Below, piece by piece: positions 1-5,999 of a stretch of DNA of 5,999 bases. Position 1 is the stretch's first letter. Every line of letters starts with the position of its first letter. Where the stretch lies: contig CAMWOF010000157.1 in assembly GCA_947175805.1 (NCBI GenBank), forward strand, positions 1-5,999, given 5' to 3'. The notes under the pieces are model-generated. The model saw nothing but the letters and a program-made list of their open reading frames with translations. It was not told the origin of the DNA and did not search any database. The stretch comes from an uncultured Clostridiaceae bacterium (lineage in GTDB: Bacteria > Bacillota > Clostridia > Lachnospirales > Lachnospiraceae). A program made the translations under genes and the position numbers.

Positions 1-109
1 ACCCATCCTTTTTCTTAAGGACCTATGAAATCACTTTTTTTCTCTTCATTTCATTCTATGTTTTCGCTATCCTTACCCATAGTTTGGATATATACGGCAA
101 AAATGCAGA

Positions 110-129
110 TGCCTTGCAACTGTAAGGCA
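110..129. other. Stem-loop in the leader upstream of the PBP gene
   Basis: TGCCTTGC (110-117) can pair with GTAAGGCA (122-129) to form an 8-bp stem with one G-U pair and a 4-base AACT loop. On the plus strand no T-run follows, so it does not look like a terminator in that direction. On the minus strand a short ATTTTT lies five bases past the stem, so a weak minus-strand terminator is conceivable. It could also be a 5' leader structure of the PBP mRNA. The rest of 1-194 is pyrimidine-rich in its first 80 bases. I found no convincing -35/-10 pair there; TATATA at 89-94 lacks a matching -35. Confidence 0.35.
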
Positions 130-182
130 GTATTAAAAGGGGTTGAAAAGCAGCAGACAAATCACATCGCTGCACCCGAAAT

Positions 183-189
183 GGAGGGG
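183..189 (+). promoter_or_regulatory. Ribosome binding site of the PBP gene
   Basis: GGAGGGG ends five bases before the ATG at 195. This is a strong Shine-Dalgarno match at a workable spacing and fixes the start of the PBP gene. Confidence 0.8.
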
Positions 190-194
190 TTCTC

Positions 195-3128
195 ATGAAC
201 TATAATGAACAAGGAACCAGAAAGAAAAAAAAGCAGCTGGTTTCAAAGGTAAATAAAGGCAAACGAAAGCTGTCGGTTTCCCTCTTTAAAGGGATTCTGG
301 TTGGTATTCTCTTTATTATTGTAGCAGGCATCGGCGCAGGCTTCGGTGCGATTAAGGGTATTTTGGATGATTTGCCGGATGTCACAAGCGACAGTTTGAT
401 TCCCGAAGGTTTCCTGACCACCATATACAATCAGGACGGCAAGGAAATCACCACGCTTTCCACATCCATGTCCAACCGCATTTATGCATATTATGACGAC
501 ATTCCTGAAAACCTGAGAAACGCCTTTATTGCGATTGAGGATGAGCGGTTCTGGACCCACAACGGTATTGACGTGCGGGGTATCGGCCGTGCTGCCTTTA
601 CGATTCTCACCGGCGGCAGGAAGTCCGGTGCAAGTACAATTACCCAGCAGCTGATTAAAAACCAGATATTCAACGTCGGCCTGGATGAAACCACTATGCT
701 GCAGACTGTGCAGCGTAAGGTGCAGGAGCAGTATCTGGCAGTCGCGTTGGAAAAGACCATGCAAAAAGAAACCATTCTGGAATATTACCTGAACACGATT
801 TATCTAGGCAAGGGCGCCTACGGTGTGCAGGCGGCCACTGAGCTTTATTTTAATAAAGAAATGAAAGATTTAACCGTTTCAGAGTGTGCGGTGATTGCCG
901 CCATTACCCAGAACCCGACAAGGTATGACCCGGTTGCATTTCCTGAGGAAAATATTAAACGTCGCCAAAGCGTATTGGATAAGATGCTGAAGCAGGAATA
1001 TATCAGCCAGAGCGAATATGACACCGCAATTTCGGATGATGTATATTCCCGCATCCAGTCCACCTATCAGATGGCGGAGGAAGCAAAGGATTATAATACC
1101 TATTTTATAGATGCCGTGATTACGGATTTGCGGACACGTCTTGTAACGGAACTCGGCTACACTGAGACACAGGCATACAACGCAATTTATTCCGGCGGTT
1201 TGAGCATTTATATTACACAGGATGATACCATTCAAAAAATTGCAGACGATATTGTAAATGACGATTCTAATTATCCTTCCGGCACCAGCGTGGCCTTGGA
1301 ATATCTTTTGAGTATTGCTGTAGAGGATGCGGATGCCGAGGACGGCATTAAACAGCTCAATTATGACGGCAACCGGCTTCTGAAATATTATAAAGAAAAA
1401 ACAGGAAACGATAAATACAACCTGATTTATTCCAGCGAGGAAACAGCCCGGGCGGCTGCAGAGGAATTCAAGGATGCCATGCTTGCAGAGACGGGCGGCA
1501 CATTTATTGCAGATTCCTTTAAAACTACCATACAGCCTCAGGCCTCCTATGTTATCATGGACCAGCATACCGGTGAGGTAAAAGCGCTGGTAGGCGGCCG
1601 CGGGAAGAAGGTTGGCAATTTGTCACTGAACCGCTCCACCATGTCCACCAGACAGCCTGGTTCCACCTTTAAGGTACTGGCTGCCTTTGTCCCTGCGATT
1701 GATGCCGGCGGAAAATCTCTGGCACATTCCTACATGGATGAGCCATACAATTACGCCAACGGCAGACCTGTGAAAAACTGGTATTCCGGCTACAGGGGCT
1801 TAAGCACGCTTCGTGAGGCAATTACCAATTCCATGAATATTATTGCTGTTCGCACTATCACGGATGTCACTCCGCAGGTATCTTATGATTACCTTGTAAA
1901 CATGGGCTTTACCTCACTGGTGGACTCCTTCACTAACAGCAATGGCGATATTATCTCCGATAAGAACCAATCCCTTGCTCTTGGCGGCCTGACAAACGGT
2001 GTAACCAACCTGGAGCTGACTGCAGCCTATGCTTCCATCGCCAACAACGGCACCTATGTGGAGCCGATTTTATACACAAAGGTTTTGGACCATGACGGCA
2101 ATCTTCTGCTGGACAACACGCCGGAGTCGAGACGTGTTATGAAGGAGACCACCGCATGGCTGATTACGGATGCAATGAAGGATGTTATTACCAGTGGTAC
2201 CGGTAAAAAGGCAAAGCTTTCCAGCAAGATGCCGGTGGCAGGCAAAACCGGAACCACCTCCAACAACTATGATTTCTGGTTCTGCGGCTTTACACCTTAT
2301 TACACTGCCTCCGTATGGATGGGCTATGACGTTAACACCGAGTTTAATAATGACCCGGCATACCATAAAACCATGTGGGCGAAGATAATGGACGCAGTCA
2401 TTGAGGCAGAGGGACAAAGCACCGCCGTTGATTTTGACAAACCGTCGGGTATTACCTCCGTCACCGTCTGCCAGGAATCCGGTATGATACCGATTAAAGG
2501 CGTCTGCCCAACTGCTACAGACTACGGAACAAAGGACAGCCGCCCCGGCAAAACCTGCGATATCCACAAGCAGATTACAATTTGTACAGAATCTCTGCTG
2601 CCGGCTACTGAATTCTGTCCAGATACGATAAAGGTCACTTATTCTGATGAAGACGGCAAGATTACGCTGACAGAAGTAGAAGGTCTGGATTTAAATTTAC
2701 ATCCGGGAAATGATTTTCTGGAAAAGAAATGTAAGCTGCACACAAAGGATTCCACCTATGTGATATCCACCTCCGTTATCGGTGCAGGCGGAACGATAAC
2801 GCCGAGCCAGAGTGTTTCTATCGGAGAAAAGGTCGTAATTCATATCACGCCGGATCCAGGATATGCAGTGAAGGACGTAACTGTAGACGGAGAAAGCAAG
2901 GGTGCAATTAAAAAGTTCACCTTTAAAAATGTGTCGCAAAACCATTCAGTGACTGCAACCTTTAAGAAATCCGGTGATGTGCCGCCGGATCCGGGGACAG
3001 AGCAGCCTTCTACGGAGACGCCAAACACGGAGACGCCTACAACGGAAGCGCCTCCTGCCGATACACAATCCCCGTTTGTATCCTATCTCAGGAAACTGCT
3101 CGGATTATTCATTGTGTTTGGGATTTAA
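195..3128 (+). CDS. Class A penicillin-binding protein (PBP1A type), bifunctional transglycosylase/transpeptidase
   Basis: This membrane-anchored enzyme polymerises lipid II into glycan strands and cross-links the stem peptides outside the membrane. Seen in the 977 residues: a basic cytoplasmic start (Lys-rich, about 9-25); one membrane anchor (about 31-53); a family-51 glycosyltransferase domain with EDERF (catalytic Glu115), GASTITQQLIKN (145-156) and the second conserved Glu178 before ILEYYLN; a linker of about 100 residues (345-448); and a transpeptidase domain with SxxK at Ser490-Lys493, SMN at 546-548 and KTG at 684-686. All key residues are intact. Six cysteines follow (759, 771, 788, 797, 808, 846). 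Next come a beta-repeat domain (about 852-924), a Pro/Thr/Glu linker and a hydrophobic tail (961-977). Core PBP1A proteins usually end near the Cys-rich part, so the last 120 or so residues are an addition. The start has a strong ribosome binding site. The gene converges on spoVAE with touching stop codons. Family assignment is firm; the exact paralogue (ponA, pbpF or another) is not, so no symbol is given. Confidence 0.96.
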   Translation: MNYNEQGTRKKKKQLVSKVNKGKRKLSVSLFKGILVGILFIIVAGIGAGFGAIKGILDDLPDVTSDSLIPEGFLTTIYNQDGKEITTLSTSMSNRIYAYYDDIPENLRNAFIAIEDERFWTHNGIDVRGIGRAAFTILTGGRKSGASTITQQLIKNQIFNVGLDETTMLQTVQRKVQEQYLAVALEKTMQKETILEYYLNTIYLGKGAYGVQAATELYFNKEMKDLTVSECAVIAAITQNPTRYDPVAFPEENIKRRQSVLDKMLKQEYISQSEYDTAISDDVYSRIQSTYQMAEEAKDYNTYFIDAVITDLRTRLVTELGYTETQAYNAIYSGGLSIYITQDDTIQKIADDIVNDDSNYPSGTSVALEYLLSIAVEDADAEDGIKQLNYDGNRLLKYYKEKTGNDKYNLIYSSEETARAAAEEFKDAMLAETGGTFIADSFKTTIQPQASYVIMDQHTGEVKALVGGRGKKVGNLSLNRSTMSTRQPGSTFKVLAAFVPAIDAGGKSLAHSYMDEPYNYANGRPVKNWYSGYRGLSTLREAITNSMNIIAVRTITDVTPQVSYDYLVNMGFTSLVDSFTNSNGDIISDKNQSLALGGLTNGVTNLELTAAYASIANNGTYVEPILYTKVLDHDGNLLLDNTPESRRVMKETTAWLITDAMKDVITSGTGKKAKLSSKMPVAGKTGTTSNNYDFWFCGFTPYYTASVWMGYDVNTEFNNDPAYHKTMWAKIMDAVIEAEGQSTAVDFDKPSGITSVTVCQESGMIPIKGVCPTATDYGTKDSRPGKTCDIHKQITICTESLLPATEFCPDTIKVTYSDEDGKITLTEVEGLDLNLHPGNDFLEKKCKLHTKDSTYVISTSVIGAGGTITPSQSVSIGEKVVIHITPDPGYAVKDVTVDGESKGAIKKFTFKNVSQNHSVTATFKKSGDVPPDPGTEQPSTETPNTETPTTEAPPADTQSPFVSYLRKLLGLFIVFGI
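2748..2966 (+). other. C-terminal beta-repeat domain of the PBP (divergent InlB B-repeat-like)
   Basis: Residues about 852-924 follow the pattern GxGGTITPS...V..GEKV.I.ITPDPGY.V.DV.VDGES.G....FTF.NV..NHSV.ATF. From memory this resembles the small all-beta repeat of many secreted bacterial and archaeal surface proteins (divergent InlB B-repeat/Flg_new-like). Such domains usually act as spacers or binding modules in adhesins. It lies outside the cell, after the transpeptidase. A single copy is present. Its role here is unknown. Confidence 0.7.
3009..3053 (+). repeat. Three-unit 15-bp tandem repeat coding a Thr/Glu/Pro linker
   Basis: Three 15-bp units encode STETP, NTETP and TTEAP. ACGGAGACGCC recurs exactly at 3012-3022 and 3027-3037 and as ACGGAAGCGCC at 3042-3052. 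This is a short, flexible extracellular linker between the beta-repeat domain and the hydrophobic tail of the PBP. In-frame unit gain or loss would change only linker length. Confidence 0.75.
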
Positions 3129-3485
3129 TTACTTGACCATCTTGGGCTGAAACAGCAGGGAGGCAATATATGCCAGAATCAGCGCGGCGGAGGTTCCCAC
3201 CGCCGCCATGGTAAAGCCTCCCCTGAACAGACCAATAAAGCCGTACTGGTCTACCGCATCCTGGATTCCCTTCCAGAGATTGTAACCAAAGCCGGTAAGG
3301 GGTACGGAAGCACCGCAGCCCGCCCACTCTAAAAAGGGTTCATATAGCCCGATAGCACCTAAAACGGCCCCTGTGCATACCAGTATCACCATGATACGCC
3401 CCGGCATCAGCTTTGTTTTTTCCATGAGTATCTGCGCTAAAACACAGATAATGCCGCCGACAATAAAACTTTTTACATAATCCAT
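3129..3485 (-). CDS. spoVAE: Stage V sporulation protein AE (SpoVAE/SpoVAEB)
   Basis: This is a small integral membrane protein of the SpoVA complex, which moves Ca-dipicolinic acid into the developing spore and releases it at germination. The 118 residues match the usual SpoVAEB length (about 116) and its start (MDYVKSFIVGGIICVLAQ). Hydrophobic stretches lie at about 7-20, 30-47 and 83-112. A loop (about 55-80) carries the conserved-looking GCGASVPLTGFGYNLWKGI segment. SpoVAC belongs to the same family (PF03862), but length, N-terminus and position after spoVAD favour SpoVAE. The ribosome binding site GGAAGGAG (3493-3500) sits 7 bases before the ATG. It starts 26 bases after the spoVAD stop, so the two are very likely cotranscribed. 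Its TAA touches the stop of the convergent PBP gene. Confidence 0.94.
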   Translation of the reverse strand: MDYVKSFIVGGIICVLAQILMEKTKLMPGRIMVILVCTGAVLGAIGLYEPFLEWAGCGASVPLTGFGYNLWKGIQDAVDQYGFIGLFRGGFTMAAVGTSAALILAYIASLLFQPKMVK

Positions 3486-3511
3486 CTGATATCTCCTTCC
3501 TAACTACACAT

Positions 3512-4522
3512 CTAGCCTTCATGCTCTATCACAACGCCATGGGCAATCCCCGGTATGGTTTCGCCCTCGTTAAAACTGACCGTGGAGAGCAGCGCGCCAG
3601 TGGGCAGGAATAAAACCCGGTTCCACTCACCGCTTTTTAGCTTTGGCAGAATATAGCCGGCAAGCGTTACTGCCGAGCATCCGCAGCCGGAGCCTCCGGC
3701 ATGCGTATCCTGCGTACCCGCATCAAAAATTTCAATTCCGCAGTCCATATGCTGCTTACTGATATCATATCCATTTTTCAACAACAGATTGAGCAATATC
3801 TGCTGACCTACTTTTCCCAAATCACCGGTAATAATTCTGTCATAATCCTCCGGCTTTCGGTTAAAATCTACCAGATTCTGATATATTAAATCCGCCGCAG
3901 CGGGCGCCATGCAGGCACCCATATTCATGGAATCACTGACTCCGTAATCTACGATTTTCCCTGTGGTAATTCCCGTGATTTTCGCCCCGCTCCCTTGGGA
4001 AGATACCACAAACGCCCCACAGCCTGTCACAGTCCAGGTAGCAGCTAAAGGTCTCTGGTTCCCATATTCCAAAGGAAACCGAAACTGCTTCTCTGCACTT
4101 CCAAAATGGCTGGACGCGACAGCCAAAACATGATCCGCATATCCCGCCCCCACAGCCATAGCTCCAAGTCCCAATGCCTCCCCCGCTGTGGAACACGCTC
4201 CGTAAATACCATACAGCGGAATATTCATCTCCTTTAAACCAAAAGTTGTGGCAATGAGCTGCCCTAATAAATCACCGGCAAATGCATAACGGATATCCTC
4301 CTGCTTCAGCTTTGCCTTACGAATCGCAATCTCCGCCGCCTTTTTTACAAGCTCGCTCTCCCCCTGCTCCCAGGAATCCTGTCCCACCGTTGCATCCTCC
4401 ACTATCATATCAAAGCAGCTTCCAAGGGGACCGTCCCCTTCCTTTTTACCTACAATAGAGGAACTGCTCAGAATATAAACCGGCCTGTCAAAATCCAGAC
4501 TCTGTTTTCCACAAATTCCCAT
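3512..4522 (-). CDS. spoVAD: Stage V sporulation protein AD (SpoVAD), DPA-binding thiolase-fold protein
   Basis: SpoVAD is the soluble subunit of the SpoVA complex. It has a thiolase-like fold without known enzyme activity, and in Bacillus it binds dipicolinic acid. Family signatures, numbered from the ATG at 4540, are GKQSLDF (11-17), KKEGDGPLGSCFD (32-44), AGDLLGQ (88-94), YGACSTAGE with the thiolase-type Cys116 (113-121), SSHFGSAEKQFRFPLEYG (143-160), VTGCGA (171-176), MAPAAAD (211-217), ITGDLGKVG (237-245), AGGSGCGCSA (281-290) and TIPGIAHGVV (328-337). I chose the ATG at 4522 over the in-frame ATG at 4540. AGGAAGG lies 6 bases before 4522, inside the six extra codons, while 4540 has no good site. 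The resulting 336-residue protein beginning MGICGKQ matches the Bacillus start (MKLTGKQ) and length. It heads a two-gene unit with spoVAE. spoVAC, usually just upstream, is absent. Forespore (sigma-G) expression is expected from the family. Confidence 0.96.
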   Translation of the reverse strand: MGICGKQSLDFDRPVYILSSSSIVGKKEGDGPLGSCFDMIVEDATVGQDSWEQGESELVKKAAEIAIRKAKLKQEDIRYAFAGDLLGQLIATTFGLKEMNIPLYGIYGACSTAGEALGLGAMAVGAGYADHVLAVASSHFGSAEKQFRFPLEYGNQRPLAATWTVTGCGAFVVSSQGSGAKITGITTGKIVDYGVSDSMNMGACMAPAAADLIYQNLVDFNRKPEDYDRIITGDLGKVGQQILLNLLLKNGYDISKQHMDCGIEIFDAGTQDTHAGGSGCGCSAVTLAGYILPKLKSGEWNRVLFLPTGALLSTVSFNEGETIPGIAHGVVIEHEG

Positions 4523-4528
4523 AATTAT

Positions 4529-4535
4529 CCTTCCT
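4529..4535 (-). promoter_or_regulatory. Ribosome binding site deciding the spoVAD start
   Basis: On the minus strand AGGAAGG is followed by a 6-base spacer (ATAATT) and ATG at 4522. This site lies inside the coding stretch that would be used if translation began at 4540, so it argues for the shorter SpoVAD. Confidence 0.75.
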
Positions 4536-4551
4536 TTCATACTTCACTTTT

Positions 4552-4589
4552 AGCTTTTTCATATTCTACATTACACACATAAAAAAGCT
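4552..4589 (-). repeat. Inverted repeat in the spoVAD leader
   Basis: AGCTTTTT at 4552-4559 and AAAAAGCT at 4582-4589 form perfect 8-base arms around 22 bases. In the spoVAD mRNA leader this could fold into a loose, A/U-rich hairpin ending about 15 bases upstream of the ribosome binding site. No T-run follows, so it is not a terminator. It may be a leader structure, a protein-binding dyad, or chance in AT-rich DNA. Confidence 0.3.
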
Positions 4590-4603
4590 TTCACGATGAA
4601 TAA

Positions 4604-4636
4604 TAGTATTATTAGGAAATGGGAAAAAAATATGCA
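4604..4636 (-). promoter_or_regulatory. Weak candidate forespore (sigma-G-like) promoter for spoVAD-spoVAE
   Basis: AATACTA (4610-4604) differs by one base from the sigma-G -10 consensus CATACTA. TGCATA (4636-4631) differs by one base from the -35 consensus TGAATA. The 20-base spacing is longer than the usual 17-18, which makes the pair doubtful. The -35 would overlap the 3' arm of the dus terminator. It is proposed because the spoVA genes are sigma-G controlled in known spore formers and the unit must start between the terminator and 4522. Confidence 0.22.
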
Positions 4637-4653
4637 CCTGAACAAGGTGCATA
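4624..4653 (-). terminator. Intrinsic terminator downstream of dus
   Basis: On the minus strand TATGCACCT, loop TGTTC and AGGTGCATA form a perfect 9-bp stem with a 5-base loop, directly followed by seven Ts (4630-4624). It begins 49 bases after the dus stop. The other strand lacks an adjacent T-run, so it works only for minus-strand transcripts. It separates the degV-dus transcript from spoVAD-spoVAE. Confidence 0.92.
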
Positions 4654-4702
4654 CAATAATTTTGACAGATTACGGCATCGAGAAAGCAGATGTTCCCTAT
4701 AT

Positions 4703-5695
4703 CTATGAAATAGAAAAACTGCCGTTCATGTCCGCAAGCTCACACTCTCTTAAAATCTGTGACACTATCATTAAATACTCCTGTTTGTTTGCCGTCTTAC
4801 GCAGCTTTTTTAGATAATATGTCCCATCCTCAAACAAATGTGCCCAATAATTCCAAAGCTCCTTCATTTTAAACAAGAGGTTTCTATCACCGGACATCTC
4901 TATTTCATATGCTGCAAAAATTTCATCGTGAAAACTGCGAAATTCCGCCTTATTCATGGCAGCTCCTTGATGAATTTGCCGGATTAATGCGGGATTCGTA
5001 AGCAGCCCTCTGCCCAGCATGACCGCCTGAAGCTTTGGAAACTGTTCCTTCAATTCTAAATATGTTTGAACAGTAAAAATATCACCGTTATAGCAAAGCG
5101 GATGCTGTGTATTTTCGTATATATAGGAAAATGACTCCATCCGCACGGCACCTCGATACAAATCTACACCGAGCCTGGGATGGACAATCAACTCCTTCAC
5201 GGGATATTTATGAAAAATATCCACCAGCCGATACCACTCCTGCGTATCCTCCAGACCAATTCTTGTCTTTATGGATATCGCAAGCTTGGAATATTTAAAT
5301 ATTTTCTCCAAAAACTCATCTAAAAGTCTGACATCCTCCAGCATGCCTGCGCCTTTGCGCTTGGAGACCACGGTTCCAGACGGACATCCCAGATTCAGAT
5401 TCACCTCTCCGTATCCCAATAACCGCAAATACTCTGTGGTACGCAAAAAAATGTCCGCATCATTCGTCAAAATCTGTGGAACCAGAGAAATTCCCTGATT
5501 ATGCTCCGGCGACAAATCACTGCTCTCTCTTGTGGTCAGCTTTTTATGTCTCCCGGGAGAAATAAAGGGCGCATAATAACGCGCCACTGTGCCTTCAAGG
5601 CCTGCACTTACACCGTTCTTATCAAAATGATTATGAAAGGCGTTACGGTATATGTATCCCGTAACGCCCTCCATGGGAGCAAAGTAAAACTGCAT
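4703..5695 (-). CDS. tRNA-dihydrouridine synthase family protein (Dus)
   Basis: This FMN-dependent enzyme reduces uridine to dihydrouridine in tRNA D-loops (or related RNA) in the cytoplasm, using NAD(P)H. Seen in the 330 residues: the N-terminal FMN-barrel start APMEGVTGYIYRNAF (6-20); VPQI with Gln74; NLGCPSG with catalytic Cys104, followed by KRKGAGML (112-119); SIKTRIG (141-147) with Lys143; HPRLGVDLYRG with His172; YNGDI (202-206); and MLGRGLLTNP (226-235) for flavin phosphate binding. The C-terminal part (about 245-320) is the helical RNA-binding region. Length is normal for the family. It differs from classical DusB/DusC, which carry HGRT and NGDI or NGGI with other neighbours, so it probably belongs to the divergent Clostridia branch and no symbol is given. 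A GGGAAGGAA site precedes the ATG. It lies 48 bases after degV, probably cotranscribed with it, and ends at an intrinsic terminator. Confidence 0.93.
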   Translation of the reverse strand: MQFYFAPMEGVTGYIYRNAFHNHFDKNGVSAGLEGTVARYYAPFISPGRHKKLTTRESSDLSPEHNQGISLVPQILTNDADIFLRTTEYLRLLGYGEVNLNLGCPSGTVVSKRKGAGMLEDVRLLDEFLEKIFKYSKLAISIKTRIGLEDTQEWYRLVDIFHKYPVKELIVHPRLGVDLYRGAVRMESFSYIYENTQHPLCYNGDIFTVQTYLELKEQFPKLQAVMLGRGLLTNPALIRQIHQGAAMNKAEFRSFHDEIFAAYEIEMSGDRNLLFKMKELWNYWAHLFEDGTYYLKKLRKTANKQEYLMIVSQILRECELADMNGSFSIS

Positions 5696-5743
5696 AAATC
5701 GGTTTCCTTCCCTTTATTACTCAATAATTTAAAATTTGTGATT

Positions 5744-5999
5744 CTATTTTATATTAAAAATCGTACCTACAACCTTCGGCCCTGAATTGGCTGCCACTGC
5801 CGCACCAACTTGGAAAGAACATACTGGGGGATACCCTACTGTTTCTGTCATTTTTCGAATCAATACATCCCTACATTCGGTATCATTTCCATAAACCACC
5901 TCATATTCCGAACCAGGCTCCATATCTTTCACTGTTTCTTCTATGATTTTATTAATGAGCTTGTTCTCTCCCCGGCACTTCACTGCCGTGGTAATTTCG
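5744..5999 (-). CDS. DegV family protein, C-terminal fragment (cut by window edge)
   Basis: DegV/FakB-type proteins bind a fatty acid; some present it to the fatty-acid kinase FakA for incorporation into phospholipid. Only the last 84 or so residues are in view. The frame stays open to base 5999, so the true start is outside the window; the GTG at 5983 is an internal Val codon. Visible family features are the basic AVKCRGENKLINKIIEE segment (matching the usual K-x-R-x-x-K-A-L helix), a YEVVYGND beta-strand, and the C-terminal QVGAAVAANSGPKVVGTIF, equivalent to the DegV closing motif (G...AAHTGPGT.G..F). The His and last Gly of that motif are replaced here (AANSGPK). The stop is TAG at 5746-5744. 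No terminator is seen before dus, 48 bases downstream. Confidence 0.82.
   Translation of the reverse strand, partial: EITTAVKCRGENKLINKIIEETVKDMEPGSEYEVVYGNDTECRDVLIRKMTETVGYPPVCSFQVGAAVAANSGPKVVGTIFNIK

Noticed and set aside
243..764. 173-residue open frame antisense to the PBP gene
   Set aside because: It lies fully inside the well-supported PBP gene, shows no recognisable domain, and is one of several similar antisense frames that follow from the codon use of the sense gene.
879..1568. 229-residue open frame antisense to the PBP gene, rich in Ile, Cys and Val
   Set aside because: It is a shadow of the PBP frame; its hydrophobic, Cys-rich composition is what the reverse complement of this coding region would give, and no known motif is seen.
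2070..2567. 165-residue antisense open frame over the transpeptidase and Cys-rich region
   Set aside because: The sense strand here encodes the intact KTG motif and conserved cysteines, and the antisense product has no recognisable features.
3060..3081. Possible hairpin ATACA...TGTAT near the end of the PBP gene as a terminator
   Set aside because: Only five paired bases around an 11-base loop, no T-run after it, and it lies inside coding sequence.
4552..4589. Inverted repeat considered as a riboswitch or second terminator
   Set aside because: The arms are A/T-rich with a 22-base loop, no T-run follows, and no known riboswitch core is recognisable.
4596..4817. 73-residue plus-strand open frame crossing the dus terminator and dus 3' end
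   Set aside because: It runs through the terminator stem and antisense to dus, and no known domain is seen. A terminator explains the intergenic part better.
5696..5743. Possible promoter or terminator between degV and dus
   Set aside because: The 48-base AT-rich gap shows the dus ribosome binding site but no hairpin with T-run and no convincing -35/-10 pair.

Overview
The window reads as chromosomal DNA of an anaerobic, endospore-forming Firmicute, most likely a Clostridia/Lachnospiraceae-type organism. The reasons are the paired spore genes spoVAD and spoVAE, strong purine-rich Shine-Dalgarno sites, moderate GC content, and a class A penicillin-binding protein with the long GT-TP linker and Cys-rich tail typical of that group. 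Genus cannot be decided from the sequence alone. There are no rRNA or tRNA genes, CRISPR arrays, transposases or phage genes in view.

Layout: bases 1-194 are a non-coding leader with one stem-loop and a strong ribosome binding site. Bases 195-3128 (+) encode a 977-residue bifunctional peptidoglycan synthase (PBP1A type). It carries an extra C-terminal beta-repeat domain, a Thr/Pro/Glu linker and a short hydrophobic tail. Everything to the right is on the minus strand. Read in transcription order these are the C-terminal end of a DegV-family protein (5999 to 5744), a tRNA-dihydrouridine synthase (5695 to 4703), a clear intrinsic terminator (4653-4624), and then spoVAD (4522 to 3512) and spoVAE (3485 to 3129). 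The stop codons of spoVAE and the PBP gene touch with no base between them.

How the genes fit together: degV and dus probably form one housekeeping transcript that ends at the terminator. spoVAD-spoVAE form a separate two-gene unit for dipicolinic acid (DPA) movement into the forespore. It should be under forespore control, although I see only a weak sigma-G-like promoter candidate. The usual third partner, spoVAC, is not beside them. The PBP converges on this unit and makes cell-wall peptidoglycan; nothing in the sequence ties it specifically to sporulation.

I see no wholly new system. The items most worth a second look are the C-terminal architecture of the PBP, the spoVA pair without spoVAC, and the zero-gap convergent junction with no visible terminator.
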